Positions 58,849 through 64,000 of a DNA stretch of 64,000 nt are shown piece by piece. The number at the start of each line of letters is the position of its first letter. Position 1 is the stretch's first letter. The notes under the pieces were generated by a model. It ran no database searches, had not been told where the DNA came from, and worked only from the letters and a program-made list of their open reading frames with translations. Source of the stretch: Micropterus salmoides (Eukaryota > Chordata > Actinopteri > Centrarchiformes > Centrarchidae); NCBI RefSeq assembly GCF_014851395.1, contig NW_024040374.1:23888772-23952771 (forward strand). The letters run 5' to 3'. Position numbers and translations under genes: made by a program.

Positions 58849-58911
58849 TGCCTTACATTTCATATACCTTTTTTTCCACAGGTGCCAGCCAATCTGATGT
58901 CATTCGAGTGA
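13439..58911 (+). CDS. ralgps2: Ral guanine-nucleotide exchange factor RalGPS2 (19 coding exons, 586 aa)
   Basis: RalGPS2 promotes GDP/GTP exchange on Ral GTPases. Nineteen exons with GT..AG introns and matching phases join into 586 residues, close to the 583 of human RALGPS2 as I recall it. Residues ~48-285 form the CDC25-type RasGEF domain (AFTRRFNQ, SFWVVREILHAQTLKIRAEV, NNLHAVMAVVSALQSAPIFRL, SKEDNYKRLRDF, YIDSAYPSTGSILENEQRS). Residues 327-338 hold a proline-rich PxxP patch (PPSPR) for SH3 partners. Residues ~455-575 form the PH domain (GVLRRK, KYWVALCGAQLYYYP, MNALLWFKHLSAACQSN). The tail LMSFE ends in a stop. RALGPS2 rather than RALGPS1 is supported by the linker (HRKCHSLGY, KMNTVEFKSATFPN) and by the nested angptl1. 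The ATG at 13,439 has A at -3 and G at +4; an ATG directly before it would add one Met. The locus looks intact: no frameshift and no lost exon. Confidence 0.95.
13788..13895 (+). CDS. ralgps2: ralgps2 coding exon 2 (residues 21-56)
   Basis: Acceptor CTTCTAG, donor GTAAGT; 108 bases, phase 0 on both sides. Encodes the serine-rich start KSSSSESLSDKG and the entry to the RasGEF domain, FDAVVFDVLKVTPEEYA. Confidence 0.95.
14570..14620 (+). CDS. ralgps2: ralgps2 coding exon 3 (residues 57-73)
   Basis: Acceptor CTCCAG, donor GTGAGA; a 51-base microexon in phase 0 encoding GQITLMDAPVFKAIQPE, the early RasGEF segment. Confidence 0.95.
14903..16036. mobile_element. hAT-like nonautonomous element, 1.13 kb
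   Basis: Ends are imperfect inverted repeats: TAGGGCGGCACAATTAA at the left, and the right end GTGCAGCCCTA whose reverse complement reads TAGGGCTGCACAATTTA. Flanking octamers CTGATTAT (14,895) and ATAATTAT (16,037) agree at 6 of 8, fitting hAT 8-bp duplications. The interior is larger than a typical MITE and includes a GC-richer block near 15,130-15,420, suggesting an internal-deletion derivative of an autonomous element. No transposase frame was recognised. Confidence 0.65.
17667..17692. repeat. (GT)13 microsatellite
   Basis: Thirteen GT units; a second short TG run follows at about 17,769-17,787. Confidence 0.9.
21721..21734. repeat. G14 homopolymer
   Basis: Fourteen consecutive G within ralgps2 intron 3. 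Confidence 0.9.
23326..23409 (+). CDS. ralgps2: ralgps2 coding exon 4 (residues 74-101)
   Basis: Acceptor GTTTTCAG, donor GTGAGA; 84 bases, phase 0. Encodes ELSSCGWNKKEKHSS and AFTRRFNQ, a conserved RasGEF segment. Confidence 0.95.
24631..25152. mobile_element. MITE-like element, copy 1 of 2
   Basis: Bounded by TTAAAGATGGGGTAAGTGATTCT on the left and AGAATCACTTACTGCACCTTTAA on the right, which are inverted repeats with a few mismatches. The interior shares long blocks with the copy at 36,882-37,247 (GCTAGCTGTCCGTTCTGTGTG, GACCAAGCACACAACACTAT, AGACATGCTGTTGTGAT). No coding capacity; superfamily not assigned. Confidence 0.7.
26739..26816. repeat. (AC)39 microsatellite
   Basis: Seventy-eight bases of perfect AC in ralgps2 intron 4, about 400 bases before exon 5. 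A shorter interrupted TG repeat sits just upstream near 26,630-26,655. Confidence 0.95.
27221..27310 (+). CDS. ralgps2: ralgps2 coding exon 5 (residues 102-131)
   Basis: A T-rich tract ending TCTAG precedes the exon; donor GTACAG. Ninety bases, phase 0, encoding TSFWVVREILHAQ, TLKIRAEVLS and LYIRTAK, core RasGEF helices. The first residue is Thr, where both human RalGPS paralogues have Val as I recall them; the reading frame fixes this boundary. Confidence 0.95.
27409..27501 (+). CDS. ralgps2: ralgps2 coding exon 6 (residues 132-162)
   Basis: Acceptor TTCACAG after a 98-base intron, donor GTGAGT; 93 bases, phase 0. Encodes KLCDMNNLHAVMAVVSALQ and SAPIFRLSKTWA, the most conserved RasGEF signature. 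Confidence 0.96.
27502..29315 (+). other. ralgps2 intron 6 (1.8 kb)
   Basis: Apart from a possible hAT-like relic at 28,752-29,253, I see nothing recognisable. Confidence 0.6.
28752..29253. mobile_element. Possible hAT-like relic
   Basis: The left edge CACTGGTGGGCC and the right edge CCCCACCACTA are weakly inverted (reverse complement TAGTGGTGGGG). The inner GGTGCAAAATTTAGGTGCACC resembles ends of teleost hAT elements. No target duplication is readable, so boundaries are uncertain. Confidence 0.3.
29316..29442 (+). CDS. ralgps2: ralgps2 coding exon 7 (residues 163-205, split)
   Basis: Acceptor AACACAG, donor GTAACA; 127 bases ending one base into a Gly codon (phase 1). Encodes LLSRKDKATFDRLDYLMS and KEDNYKRLRDFI, RasGEF domain. 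It is the last exon before the intron hosting angptl1. Confidence 0.96.
30387..30420. repeat. (GT)17 microsatellite
   Basis: Seventeen perfect GT units in the host intron. Confidence 0.9.
30461..30614 (+). repeat. Short diverged direct duplication
   Basis: TGATGTGTGACTAGCTGGCTG at about 30,462 recurs as TGATGTGTGACCAGCTGGCGG at about 30,582, a spacing near 120 bases. This suggests an old local duplication of about 30 bases. Confidence 0.5.
33428..33433 (-). terminator. angptl1: Candidate polyadenylation signal of angptl1
   Basis: AATAAA on the minus strand, the first such hexamer downstream of the angptl1 stop codon, implying a 3' UTR of about 370-390 bases. No cleavage evidence. Confidence 0.45.
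33801..33988 (-). CDS. angptl1: angptl1 coding exon 5 (C-terminal fibrinogen segment)
   Basis: Acceptor CCACTAG on the minus strand; 188 bases ending in TGA at 33,803-33,801. Encodes NCAHFHKGGWWYNAC, TNLNGVWYSGG, FQDGIFWADY and MIRPID. Holds the last disulfide-type cysteine pair of the fibrinogen domain. Confidence 0.96.
33801..40041 (-). CDS. angptl1: Angiopoietin-like protein 1 (five coding exons, 487 aa)
   Basis: ANGPTL1 is a secreted, angiopoietin-related glycoprotein lacking the Tie2-binding role of the angiopoietins. Coding pieces on the minus strand are 40,041-39,852, 39,712-39,092, 35,558-35,365, 34,381-34,111 and 33,988-33,801; phases fit and give 487 residues (human 491 as I recall). 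Residues 1-22 are a signal peptide (MWSLCALLCLSL). RSKR at 38-41 is a convertase-type basic site. Residues ~80-205 are a coiled coil (LLRKESRNMNSRVTQLYMQL, LHEIIRKRDNSLEL) with sequons N160-V-T and N188-Q-S. Residues 271-487 are the fibrinogen C-terminal domain (GGWTVLQRRRDGSVNFFRNW, GFGNIDGEHWLGLDNIY, HFHKGGWWYNAC), ending MIRPID. PEQRITGPIC, the ALEEQCLR segment and the C terminus favour ANGPTL1 over ANGPTL2, as does nesting in ralgps2. Confidence 0.95.
34111..34381 (-). CDS. angptl1: angptl1 coding exon 4 (middle fibrinogen segment)
   Basis: Acceptor CCCTACAG, donor GTAGGG; 271 bases, phase 0 to phase 1. Encodes RGFGNIDGEHWLGLDNIY, KLMIELEDWTGKKVYAEYSS, LRLGTYQGNAGDS and NGKQFTTLDRDKD. Confidence 0.96.
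35365..35558 (-). CDS. angptl1: angptl1 coding exon 3 (start of fibrinogen domain)
   Basis: Acceptor ACCAAAG, donor GTAAGC; 194 bases. Encodes GPFRDCYQVRQAGHTTSGMY, AWCEHGLDNGGWTVLQRRR and SVNFFRNWENYK, the canonical N-terminal half of the fibrinogen C-terminal domain with its first two cysteines. Confidence 0.95.
36882..37247. mobile_element. MITE-like element, copy 2 of 2 (truncated)
   Basis: Shares GCTAGCTGTCCGTTCTGTGTG, CTGGCTCTGTAAATG, GACCAAGCACACAACACTAT and AGACATGCTGTTGTGAT in order with the copy at 24,631-25,152. It ends AGAATCTCATACCCCACC plus T-rich TTTTTAA, matching that family's terminus. The left terminus is missing, so this copy is 5'-truncated and internally shorter. Confidence 0.7.
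38297..38580. mobile_element. hAT-like MITE (CAGTGGTTCTCAAACT type)
   Basis: The left end TAGTGGTTCTCAAACTTTTT is the inverted match of the right end CCCCAGTTTGAGAACCACTG. Flanking octamers GACTTGTC (38,289-38,296) and GACTAGTC (38,581-38,588) agree at 7 of 8, the expected hAT target duplication. At 284 bases with no open frame it is nonautonomous. Confidence 0.85.
39092..39712 (-). CDS. angptl1: angptl1 coding exon 2 (coiled coil and linker)
   Basis: Acceptor CATCAG, donor GTATGT; 621 bases. Encodes PIC, the whole coiled-coil region with sequons N160 and N188, EEQCLR, a proline-rich linker (VPPLVQVVPQNIP, NEIQRD) and PPPPQG just before the fibrinogen domain. Confidence 0.95.
39713..39851 (-). 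other. angptl1: angptl1 intron 1, short (139 bases) with weak donor
   Basis: Removing this AT-rich piece joins EQRITG to PICASTTG in frame, matching the family sequence. Without removal, the upstream frame stops within about ten codons. The donor reads ACAG/GTTCCA (poor consensus) and the acceptor CATCAG. Confidence 0.8.
39852..40041 (-). CDS. angptl1: angptl1 coding exon 1 (signal peptide, N terminus)
   Basis: ATG at 40,041-40,039 on the minus strand; residues 1-63 plus one base. Hydrophobic MWSLCALLCLSLW is a signal peptide. RSKR and KKCSYTFLVPEQRITG follow. An in-frame Met at residue 5 is an alternative start that keeps the signal peptide. Confidence 0.9.
40042..40110 (-). other. angptl1: angptl1 5' UTR part of the first coding exon (probable)
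   Basis: A strong acceptor-like TTTTATTCTTGCAG ends at 40,111 on the minus strand, 70 bases before the ATG. It suggests an upstream noncoding exon and a promoter further up, at coordinates above 40,110; I could not locate them. Confidence 0.5.
40494..40508. repeat. C15 homopolymer
   Basis: Fifteen consecutive C upstream of angptl1. Confidence 0.85.
45061..45213. repeat. Fold-back element with ~35-bp inverted repeats
   Basis: The arm starting CTAATGTAGTCTAATACAG and ending TGCAATAAATCCT is matched, inverted, by AGGATTTATTGCAAGG...AGACTTTATTAG at 45,177-45,213. The preceding CACTCAGTAGCCAGTTTATT plus AGGTACACC resembles another teleost repeat terminus. Nonautonomous; family not assigned. Confidence 0.6.
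45317..46222. mobile_element. Outer repeat interrupted by an hAT-like MITE (probable)
   Basis: Left part CAGGCTGCCAG followed by GATATCTGGCCGATATCTGGC and right part GATATTGGCATCATATATCA, GCCATCGTCAGCCCTG look like inverted ends of one element. The hAT-like MITE at 45,514-45,936 sits between them. Termini are diverged and no target duplication was found. Confidence 0.4.
45514..45936. mobile_element. hAT-like MITE with perfect 8-bp target-site duplication
   Basis: Ends are TAGGGCTGGAC and GTCCAGCCCTA, perfect inverted repeats over 11 bases. The flanking octamer TGTTGAGC is identical on both sides (45,506-45,513 and 45,937-45,944). The 423-base AT-rich interior has CGATATCGATAATTATCACG and no transposase frame. 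Confidence 0.9.
50445..50484. repeat. (CA)20 microsatellite
   Basis: Twenty perfect CA units in the host intron. Confidence 0.9.
52809..52946 (+). CDS. ralgps2: ralgps2 coding exon 8 (residues 205-251, split)
   Basis: Acceptor TATTTCAG, donor GTGAGT; 138 bases. Encodes MYLSDLTYIDSAYPSTG, ENEQRSNLMNNILRIISDLQ, late RasGEF domain. First exon after the angptl1-bearing intron. Confidence 0.97.
53529..53619 (+). CDS. ralgps2: ralgps2 coding exon 9 (residues 251-281)
   Basis: Acceptor CTTTCAG, donor GTAAGA after AA of a split Lys codon; 91 bases. Encodes PVLPHVQKYLNSVRYIEELQ and KFVEDDNY, the end of the RasGEF domain. Confidence 0.96.
53826..53893 (+). CDS. ralgps2: ralgps2 coding exon 10 (residues 281-304)
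   Basis: Acceptor TATTTAG, donor GTAAGT; 68 bases. Encodes LSQKIEPGTSTPRANASK and EDLV, start of the serine/proline-rich linker. Confidence 0.93.
53984..54122 (+). CDS. ralgps2: ralgps2 coding exon 11 (residues 304-350, PxxP)
   Basis: Acceptor CTTACAG, donor GTCAGT; 139 bases. Encodes the linker with PATPPSPRNLLP (PxxP, SH3-ligand type with a following Arg) and HRKCHSLGY, which is diagnostic of RalGPS proteins. Confidence 0.95.
54309..54460 (+). CDS. ralgps2: ralgps2 coding exon 12 (residues 350-401)
   Basis: Acceptor CACATAG, donor GTATGA; 152 bases. Encodes FIHKMNTVEFKSATFPNAG, RHLLDDSVMES, GQAESSTLSSGISL; a Ser/Thr-rich linker. The following intron is only 80 bases. Confidence 0.95.
54541..54595 (+). 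CDS. ralgps2: ralgps2 coding exon 13 (residues 401-419)
   Basis: Acceptor TTTACAG, donor GTAAGG; a 55-base microexon encoding SSEGSELSEEVSWPAFE. Confidence 0.93.
55184..55261 (+). CDS. ralgps2: ralgps2 coding exon 14 (residues 419-445)
   Basis: Acceptor TGAACAG, donor GTACAC; 78 bases. Encodes TRFYHSLGPVTRVARIPYRG and VLRPS. The C-terminal third of this exon (PYRGVLRP) differs most from human RALGPS2 as I recall it. Confidence 0.9.
55398..55443. repeat. (GT)23 microsatellite
   Basis: Perfect GT run in ralgps2 intron 14, starting 137 bases after the exon 14 donor. Confidence 0.95.
55798..55880. repeat. (CT)41 microsatellite
   Basis: Eighty-three bases of perfect CT in ralgps2 intron 14, about 340 bases before exon 15; polypyrimidine on the transcript strand. 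Confidence 0.95.
56218..56323 (+). CDS. ralgps2: ralgps2 coding exon 15 (residues 445-480, PH start)
   Basis: Acceptor TTGTAG, donor GTGAGA; 106 bases. Encodes SAESEELAVHLYPGAVTVQG and VLRRKTVLKEGKKPT, the first strands of the PH domain with basic residues suited to phosphoinositide binding. Confidence 0.96.
56536..56668. repeat. Dispersed teleost repeat fragment
   Basis: GGCCCAATATCACAAATTTG, GGGGCTTTACAATCTGTACA and ACACCCTCTGTCTTTAGATC match a repeat tail I recall from many fish introns. Class not assigned; recognition from memory. Confidence 0.5.
57195..57287 (+). CDS. ralgps2: ralgps2 coding exon 16 (residues 481-511, PH)
   Basis: Acceptor CTCCAG, donor GTACGT; 93 bases, phase 0. Encodes VASWTKYWVALCGAQLYYYP and AKSLKATERKH, central PH strands. 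Confidence 0.96.
58122..58227 (+). CDS. ralgps2: ralgps2 coding exon 17 (residues 512-547, PH)
   Basis: Acceptor GCCCAG, donor GTGAGT followed immediately by a C29 tract; 106 bases. Encodes FKSTSSKSVCVVGLMAMMA and DDPEHPDVFLLTDSE. Confidence 0.96.
58235..58263. repeat. C29 homopolymer adjoining the exon 17 donor
   Basis: Twenty-nine consecutive C starting eight bases into intron 17 (after GTGAGTG). Confidence 0.93.
58663..58754 (+). CDS. ralgps2: ralgps2 coding exon 18 (residues 547-577, PH helix)
   Basis: Acceptor CGCCTAG, donor GTATGG; 92 bases. Encodes NTYKYQAGNRMNALLWFKHL and SAACQSNRQQ, the PH C-terminal helix. Confidence 0.96.
58786..58846. repeat. (CA)30 microsatellite inside 127-base intron 18
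   Basis: Sixty-one bases of perfect CA that fill about half of the intron between exons 18 and 19. Confidence 0.95.
58882..58911 (+). CDS. ralgps2: ralgps2 coding exon 19 (terminal, VPANLMSFE stop)
   Basis: Acceptor TTCCACAG; only 30 coding bases ending TGA, then the 3' UTR. Human RALGPS2 ends VPTNLMTFE as I recall it. Confidence 0.96.
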   Translation: MPANLMSFE

Positions 58912-59094
58912 CCTGATGCTGAGGAGTGTGACTGAGCAAAGGAGAGAGGGATGAGGACACAGACGAGGAGGATGAGGAGGAGTTGTGACTCAGTAGTGGG
59001 AGCTTTCACTGCCATGAGCCCTGACCGCTGATTCTCCGATTCTAGCCCCTGGCCTCACTGCAGCCTCACCTGCCACCACTGCCTTAACCAGTAC

Positions 59095-59096
<2 letters not shown>

Positions 59097-59169
<73 letters not shown>
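59097..59169. repeat. Compound (AG)15(TG)21 microsatellite in the 3' UTR
   Basis: Thirty bases of AG run directly into 43 bases of TG, about 185 bases after the ralgps2 stop. Confidence 0.95.
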
Positions 59170-59170
<1 letters not shown>

Positions 59171-59668
59171 GCGTGTGTGTGCTTGCATATGTCAGAGAAA
59201 AATGTGTGTGTGTGGTTAAAAGTGGATGTCGGATGTACTGACTACTGAATTAAGGACCTGCACCACTGCGCTCGTCTCCCATTTGCTCTGTGTCTTTTTT
59301 TTTTTTTTTTACCTTTCAACACTTCAGTGGATCCATGCGACCTCTCCTTTCCTCTCTCGCAGGCAGACTGTCCTTTGGATGGACAGTAATAACCCTCTCC
59401 TTCTTCTTCTTCTTTAAAGGGGTTAACTATTTTTATTTGTGTCCCCCGCAATGCTCGAATGCAAGATTCCCACCTTTTAATCGGCTGGACACACAATCAC
59501 AACACACACACACACACTCACACTCACATCTGACTTACCCACTGGACTTTGGAGGGTTTGAAGAACACTTTTTTTTTTCTTTTTTTTTTTTTTTACTTAC
59601 TCACTCTTTCAGTTGTTGGTCTCTTCATTCACTTGAGTTGGCTTGGAGTCACAGGATTATTTACATGA

Positions 59669-59672
<4 letters not shown>

Positions 59673-59706
<34 letters not shown>
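59673..59706. repeat. (CA)n microsatellite in the 3' UTR
   Basis: About 17 CA units. Confidence 0.9.
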
Positions 59707-59711
<5 letters not shown>

Positions 59712-62524
59712 GCCTATTTGATCACATTGTCATAAACGTTAAGGGCTCTGATTCGCAATCAATTCCAGCAGGAACAATTCACACACTTCCTGAATGTGTC
59801 TAGTTTTTATTACAGAACTAAGCCAGCCCTATTGTGGATCAGGAGGGGCGGGGGAGTGGGAGGGTGAATGTGTGCTTAAATGATAGGAATCTTGTCTGTG
59901 TTCCACATAGGTACGATAATCCCAGAATCTTAAGCTAAGACGTGTTCACGGATGGCTAGACGAGAGTTACTCCTTTTTACAAGCCTGTATTTTTGCGTTC
60001 TCCAGTGTTGTGTCCGCTCTCTGTCGGCTGCCGTCAGCTCAGAAAAATGACGCTTGGTTCACCAGACTCACAAACATACTAAACACTAAAGACATGAAAC
60101 TGTGAAAGAGTCCGAGAGAGAGAGCAGCAAGAACTCATAAAGCAGGATTCGATCTCCTCTCTTCTTGTTGCTTAATATGGTTAGAGCCTCTGGTGTGGAG
60201 CAGACATTCAAAGCTACCTGGAGCCATACAGAGTCTATTTTAAATCTTATTTGTTGATATTGTTGTTTTGTATTGTTAGTTGTTTTATTTTTGTCCTTTT
60301 TTTGGGGGGGGGGGAGATGGTGCAGTTCACAGTATTACCATGTAGTAGATGATCGCACGTCATTGTAGCTTTGTCTGTTACATTTGAATGTTAGCATTTT
60401 TGTGGTTTTTGTTTGTCTCTCTTGTTTTGGAGCAGTTATTTTGAATATATTATGCACATGTGAATTTTATTTTATTTTTTCTATTTATTTTTATTTTATT
60501 TTTTATGCCCCTTATTCTGTTAACCAGGACTCAGCTCAATTTTAGGCCCTAACCGTATTACATCTGATTTGAAATAGCACAAGCCCCTAGGTTATAATTA
60601 GTGCCAAGTGCTGTAACGTCACCGTTTTTGTCTTCAGATTGAAGAGACGTTAGGAAGCTGCAGCGGAATCAGATGCACTGGCATGTTTAAGAGCGCCACA
60701 AATAGACTATTGCTATGTGTTTGTTTTTTTGGCTGGGAGCAAATCGCATCCAAATGAACAAACCTGATCAGGATGAATGAGATGACAATGCTTTTCGCTC
60801 AGTTATATTCATTAAATTCTAATCCACCTTCTTAGAACATCTGTTTACATTGTATGTTTACACAATCTTTTGCCTAAAGCCGCAATCACTTTAATGCTCC
60901 TACTCTTTAAACCTTAGGAAATGTGTTACAGTGTTTGGAAACTAATGTCCAGGCCATCAATAGGGTATATTAATAAGCTCAGAGTTAGGATGGAGAGGTG
61001 AACACATCTGTGCTCGCAGCACCTTCTAATGTGCTTCAGTCAGCCCCTTTCTCCATGCCACTATCCACTCGATAGAGGTGTTAAAACTGTCCTCAACACA
61101 ATATACAAGTCAGGCGAACAACAGCAAACTGAGATTTAGTGCCCATATAGAGAAGTTCAGTCCTTTTGTATATTAACTAAAGGAGAGATGGTAGCAGATG
61201 AGCCTGTGGAAGAATGAATGAGGATGCCAAAGACGGGCGTATGTAATTCTGCAGTTACTGTAAGTGTGTGAGTGCATTTGTTAGCCTGTGCGTACTTCTC
61301 TACTTTTTTCTTTTTTAAAAACATAGTAATTCGAGCCAGTCCCTCGAGGCTGCCATCACTGCTGGGGACAAAGAGGATCTGTGAATGAAATAAGTGAACT
61401 GGTGAGGCAGAGTTTGGGGGGATATAGAGACCCTTTTACCTGTGTCTATCGACATATGGTGGTCGGTCTTCACATAAATATTCAGACGAGCTGAATCTGC
61501 CGTCACTTCAAATATACCGACAAGTTGCTGCAGTTACACAAGAATTGATGCTGTCTCAAAAACTCAGAAGAAAAGGCTGTAAACAGAAGTAGCTGAGATG
61601 TAAATAACACAAAGCAGACAGACAGCATCCCCATCACATTTCTCTTCTATCTATTTATCTGATGTTAATTGAGAACCAAGAAAGTCAAATTAACCATTTG
61701 GGGGGATTCCTGAGTTACAGTTTTATATCTAAGTAGTCTGGGGGGGTTGTTTAAATCAATTTGGGTTTAACAATTGTTCCCAGATCATGCTGAGTTTTTC
61801 CACACTGTAATCTGAGTTTACAAGATTTTCATTTTTATCGTTTCTGTACAGTGTATGGTCAATACCGGAAACACATGTTTCAGTTGGGGATGTATTGTGG
61901 GATTTTGTCGACTCGTTTCTTGAATTTCAAGGCCAATAACTAGTAACATAATGACCCCATGAACATCTCTTTTGGGATGAGAGTGGAAAATTCAAATGGC
62001 AGGCGCTCCTCATTTAAGATGATTTTTGGTTATTACAAAGAAACTTGATGCCATGCTTGAAAATTCCCCCTTCCTGTGGTGAGAGATCATGTTGTTTCCT
62101 TTAAATTGCTCATACTGTCTACAAATGCACACTTTTACCCTGTATCAACTGTTTTGAGTGGATCTTTCTTTTGAATTAATTCTTTTTAGTGGTCATGACA
62201 GTCGAGACGAAGGATTTCTACGAGAAAAAGTGTTTTCGGTGTGGTTACACAATGTGTTTGTCCTCCGATTCAGTGGTGAAGTAGAATCAATGTGAATCTG
62301 TGCCGCCTGTGCGCTGGACAGGCATCACTCACTGTTTACCAAGGACATCAACAAGCGTCGTTCAAGTTCGAGGAGGTGACGACGGTGATGTATAAATGAC
62401 CTTTGACCTTCACCTTTTACCTGGCTCTGTGTGTGTCTAACTTTGTCTGCCCGTGTCATGACTGTGGCGAGCGCGGTGACCTCACTGCTGAGTGATGCGC
62501 TGATTGGTGTGAAATATGAGAACA

Positions 62525-62530
62525 AATAAA
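62525..62530 (+). terminator. ralgps2: Candidate ralgps2 polyadenylation signal
   Basis: AATAAA is the first canonical hexamer found after the stop. It is followed within 50-80 bases by GT-rich sequence (GATTGTGTGCGATTGTGAATG) suited to a downstream element. Confidence 0.65.
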
Positions 62531-62550
62531 CACTCTGCCCTTTTTTACTC

Positions 62551-63599
62551 CACAAATCAGTTTCATACTCATTGTTCTGGGGAAGATTGTGTGCGATTGT
62601 GAATGTGGGATATGGAGGGGCTAGGAATGAGTGGACGGATGAGTGCTTGTGAGTGTATATTGAACCACGGTTGCATTACATGGCTCAATACTACTCGAAG
62701 ACTGATAATCAGTTCCAGCATTTTTCAAGCCGCTTTTTAAGTTGTTGCAGAGCACTAGGGATGACAGAGAGCTACTGTAACTCTTGATGAAAGTTGCCAG
62801 AGGGGATTTCTCCTGCAGAGTCAGCTTACTTTCTTTATTAGTATTGCTCCTTTTCCCAAAATATTATCCAAAAATGTAGATTCTTGAAATTGGCCAACAT
62901 TAAGTCCAGTTACAGTAATTGTGTCGGCTTGTTTTTTTTCAGTCAGTAATTTATCATAATGAAGCATTACTTCACTAGGCTGCAGTTACAGTCACATCCA
63001 TCACAGTACAGATGTTTTTTTACTACTAACGAAATGAACAGCTGTGGGTTCATTTAGATTGATTGGCCAGCCAGCAAGTGAAGGAAACATTACTTTTGTA
63101 ATTTCACATTTTTGCCACATAAACTAGATTTATTTAGTAAACATAATATGTAACAATGTTTTGTTTTTTCCTGTTGAGTACAATTTTTAAGGGGCTACTG
63201 GTGTTTTGTTTTTTTACTCATTTGTATTTTAAACAAAAACTCATATTAGTTAAATATCAGATTAGACAAAGGTGTTGCAAGATAAATCTGTGGGGTTGTG
63301 GGATTTGAACAGGAGAAGAAAGCAGAAAATAACTGCTACTTTTCTCGTGAATTACAGAATAAAATACATTGTTAGGCTTTTACTAGGCCTACTTTTTTGT
63401 AATAAGAGAAAGAAGACTGAAAAGGAATAGTCTGCCTTTGACTGGTCATAATATGTTGACATGCATATAGATAGTTAGACAGAGCTTTGTTTTAAGGGGT
63501 CGCAAGTTAAAAAATAAAAAAAGGGAACCACAGTGGTAAAGTACGTATTTTAGTTATTTTTTCTATCTTGTTACGCGTCCTTGTAAGTACGTTCTCATA
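62551..63599. other. Intergenic spacer downstream of ralgps2
   Basis: AT-rich with no recognised feature. Confidence 0.5.
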
Positions 63600-63607
63600 G
63601 TGCGCCA

Positions 63608-63621
63608 CTGCCACCTGGTGG
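63608..63621 (-). promoter_or_regulatory. CTCF-consensus core
   Basis: Minus-strand CCACCAGGTGGCAG fits the degenerate CTCF core CCASYAGRKGGCRS at all 14 positions. It lies between the end of ralgps2 and the putative next promoter. Confidence 0.6.
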
Positions 63622-63649
63622 CTATCCGGAGCACTTGCAGGAGGAGGAA

Positions 63650-63860
63650 GTGTTTCGGAAGTGGACACGGAAGGCCAGAGAAGGACTCGAAGGAAAAGGG
63701 CGGAGGAGAGGGAGCTACCGGGGGGATTGAGAAAATCATGAACCATCGTGATTTTTTGCATCAGGACAATTTAATATATGTAACTCTAATATCGCATGAC
63801 TTTAAAGACACTTGGAAGCTACTTCGTCTGTGGTGAACGGCATATGGCCACACGGTAAGT
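63650..63860 (+). promoter_or_regulatory. Putative promoter / 5' noncoding exon of the next gene
   Basis: The base composition shifts to GC/CpG-richer. It has two ETS-type sites (CGGAAGTG at 63,656 and ACGGAAGG at 63,667), a GGGCGGAGGAG GC box, and then a strong donor-like CACACGGTAAGT near 63,850. The open frame through it resembles no protein I know, so I take it as 5' UTR. In human, FAM20B is in this neighbourhood beyond RALGPS2; no fam20b coding sequence is in the window, so the name is not assigned. Confidence 0.5.
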
Positions 63861-64000
63861 CCGCTTGTAGCCAGTAAAAACAACAGACTAGTGTATACGT
63901 AGCGTTAGTGTAGCTAGCTGGGTGCTTTAACGTTAGCTAACCTACACAGTAAGGTGTACAGCGGTTTGATAGGCAGCTAACTAACCCTGCCGTGAGAGAT

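Larger units (their letters stand above)
58912..62550 (+). other. ralgps2: ralgps2 3' UTR (about 3.6 kb, inferred)
   Basis: No further open frame of interest follows the stop. The stretch is AT-rich with T-tracts, a compound GA/GT microsatellite and a CA run. The 3' end is placed after the AATAAA at 62,525; ATTAAA at 60,811 is a possible earlier alternative. A Pumilio-type octamer TGTAAATA lies at 61,599-61,606. Confidence 0.6.

Noticed and set aside
59290..59721. 143-codon frame after the ralgps2 stop
   Set aside because: It is low-complexity sequence from T, CT and CA tracts within the 3' UTR.

Overview
The window is ordinary nuclear DNA of a bony fish, probably a percomorph teleost. The grounds are intron-split genes with vertebrate splice signals, frequent CA/GT/CT microsatellites, and dispersed elements of kinds common in teleost genomes (hAT-like MITEs, an L2-type LINE 3' end). 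There are no prokaryotic operons, CRISPR arrays or viral genomes. Product names come from recognising the translated exons; no database search was run.

Two genes account for all confident coding sequence. ralgps2 (Ral guanine-nucleotide exchange factor with PH domain and SH3-binding motif) runs on the + strand from a start codon at about 13,439 to a stop at 58,911. It has 19 coding exons whose phases join into a 586-residue protein with an N-terminal CDC25-type RasGEF domain, a PxxP linker and a C-terminal PH domain. angptl1 (secreted angiopoietin-like protein) lies on the - strand inside the 23.4-kb seventh ralgps2 intron. It has five coding exons from 40,041 down to 33,801, giving 487 residues: signal peptide, coiled coil, fibrinogen C-terminal domain. 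The nesting matches ANGPTL1 in RALGPS2 in mammals and mirrors the paralogous pair ANGPTL2 in RALGPS1.

Layout: 1-13.36 kb is upstream or 5'-UTR-intron DNA with transposon relics. 13.4-29.4 kb holds ralgps2 exons 1-7. 29.4-52.8 kb is the host intron with angptl1. 52.8-58.9 kb is a compact cluster of ralgps2 exons 8-19. 58.9 to about 62.55 kb is the ralgps2 3' UTR, ending near an AATAAA. 63.5-64 kb looks like the promoter and 5' noncoding exon of the next gene (fam20b would be expected from human synteny), with an exact CTCF-consensus core.

The most notable extras are several MITEs with readable terminal inverted repeats and target-site duplications (two probably nested), two copies of one repeat family 12 kb apart, and homopolymer or dinucleotide tracts pressed against ralgps2 splice sites. 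I see no evidence for a new biological system.
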